This document shows positions 5,313-5,766 of a stretch of 5,766 bases of DNA, one piece after another; the stretch's first letter is position 1; every line of letters begins with the position of its first letter. Both the position numbers and the translations under genes were made by a program. Under the pieces are notes generated by a model, which was not told the origin of the DNA, did no database searches, and saw only the letters and a list, made by a program, of their open reading frames with translations. The stretch is taken from positions 1 to 5,766 of the forward strand of contig JAEUWE010000363.1 in the NCBI GenBank assembly GCA_016791465.1, read 5' to 3'. The DNA comes from Pseudobdellovibrionaceae bacterium (lineage in GTDB: Bacteria > Bdellovibrionota > Bdellovibrionia > Bdellovibrionales > JAMPXM01).

Positions 5313-5766
5313 TTAGAACGATTCGTCGAACGAAACCTGACCGGTGACACCAACTTGGTAGGCCGATACACGGCGCTCGAAGAAGTTTGTGAGTTCTTGA
5401 ACGTCTTGGAGTTCCATGAAGCCAAATGGATTCTTGGAACCAAACTTCGGTGGAATGTGCAGGATCTGCATGCGCTGATCGGCGATGAACTGCAGGTACT
5501 GACGCATGTCCTGGAGCGAGAGCCCCGCGATGCCACCACCGAGAATGTCTTCGGCAAAAGCCATCTCGCACTCAACAGCTTCTTCAAGCATCGCAACGAC
5601 CATGTCCTTCATCTGATCATTGAAGAGCTCAGGCTCCTCTTTGCGAGCCACTTCGATGACCTCGAAAGCAAAGTTCATATGGCACGACTCGTCGCGGAAG
5701 ACCCAGTTTGTTCCACCGGCCAGGCCGTCGAGAAGGCCTTTTGAACGAAGGAAATAAACATAGGCA
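5313..5766 (-). CDS. nrdB: Class Ia ribonucleotide reductase, beta subunit, C-terminal part
   Basis: The last 150 residues of the gene; the N-terminus lies beyond the right edge. NrdB holds the iron centre and radical that the alpha subunit (NrdA) uses to make deoxyribonucleotides. Numbering from the edge, the helix GLLDGLAGGTNWVF leads into RDESCH (24-29), the ExxH iron-ligand motif (E26, H29), equal to E238/H241 of E. coli. LEEAVECEMAFAEDIL and the QYLQFIADQRM stretch are normal for the family. NFFERRVSAYQVG aligns with the E. coli NFFEVEVSSYLVG tail, so Y136 is the likely equivalent of radical-transfer Y356. The C-terminal peptide after that Tyr is 14 residues (19 in E. coli) and ends FDESF, acidic and aromatic as expected for docking to NrdA. 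The earlier iron ligands and radical Tyr are outside the window. Stop is TAA, followed by an intrinsic terminator. Confidence 0.95.
   Translation of the reverse strand, partial: AYVYFLRSKGLLDGLAGGTNWVFRDESCHMNFAFEVIEVARKEEPELFNDQMKDMVVAMLEEAVECEMAFAEDILGGGIAGLSLQDMRQYLQFIADQRMQILHIPPKFGSKNPFGFMELQDVQELTNFFERRVSAYQVGVTGQVSFDESF

Noticed and set aside
5208..5744. 178-codon plus-strand open frame
   Set aside because: It is antisense to nrdB, which has convincing motifs, and it spans the nrdB terminator.

Overview
The window (about 50% GC by eye) carries eight genes and reads like chromosomal core or near-core DNA of a Gram-negative bacterium. The gene mix suggests a delta-proteobacterial or Bdellovibrionota-type organism: a STAS-CheX fusion, a stand-alone CheY, a degenerate HD-GYP protein with a pseudo-receiver, a DUF502 membrane protein, a small exported Ala/Lys-rich protein and an E. 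coli-like class Ia NrdB. That assignment is an inference from gene style, not from a marker gene. No mobile element, tRNA, rRNA or CRISPR was seen, and every gap between genes is shorter than 150 bases.

Layout. Bases 1-3286 hold a tightly packed plus-strand cluster: the end of a STAS-CheX protein, a CheY-like receiver, an HD-GYP-related protein with a degenerate N-terminal receiver, and exodeoxyribonuclease III, whose start lies inside the HD gene. A minus-strand DUF502 membrane protein (3252-3920) converges on and overlaps the end of the nuclease gene. A divergent intergenic region (3921-4066) has an extended -10 promoter and three inverted repeats. It leads into a small exported Ala/Pro/Lys-rich protein (4067-4297) with strongly biased codons, closed by tandem hairpins, the second a textbook rho-independent terminator.

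Next comes a two-gene unit with a TGATG overlap: a signal-peptide protein that looks like a small outer-membrane beta-barrel (4431-4931), and a 107-residue protein that resembles a 6-pyruvoyl-tetrahydropterin synthase/QueD fold stripped of its zinc site (4931-5254). The right edge is the 3' end of nrdB on the minus strand, with its terminator at 5252-5288.

How they may work together. CheX-type phosphatases act on CheY-P, so the first two genes form a coherent phosphorylation/dephosphorylation pair. The HD protein downstream is a plausible output or partner, but it has lost receiver phosphorylation residues and parts of the HD-GYP signature, so catalysis is uncertain. The most unusual items are this signalling cassette, the Ala/Lys-rich exported protein with its structured leader, and the QueD-like protein coupled to a barrel-like exported protein. 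None of them can be called a new system from sequence alone.
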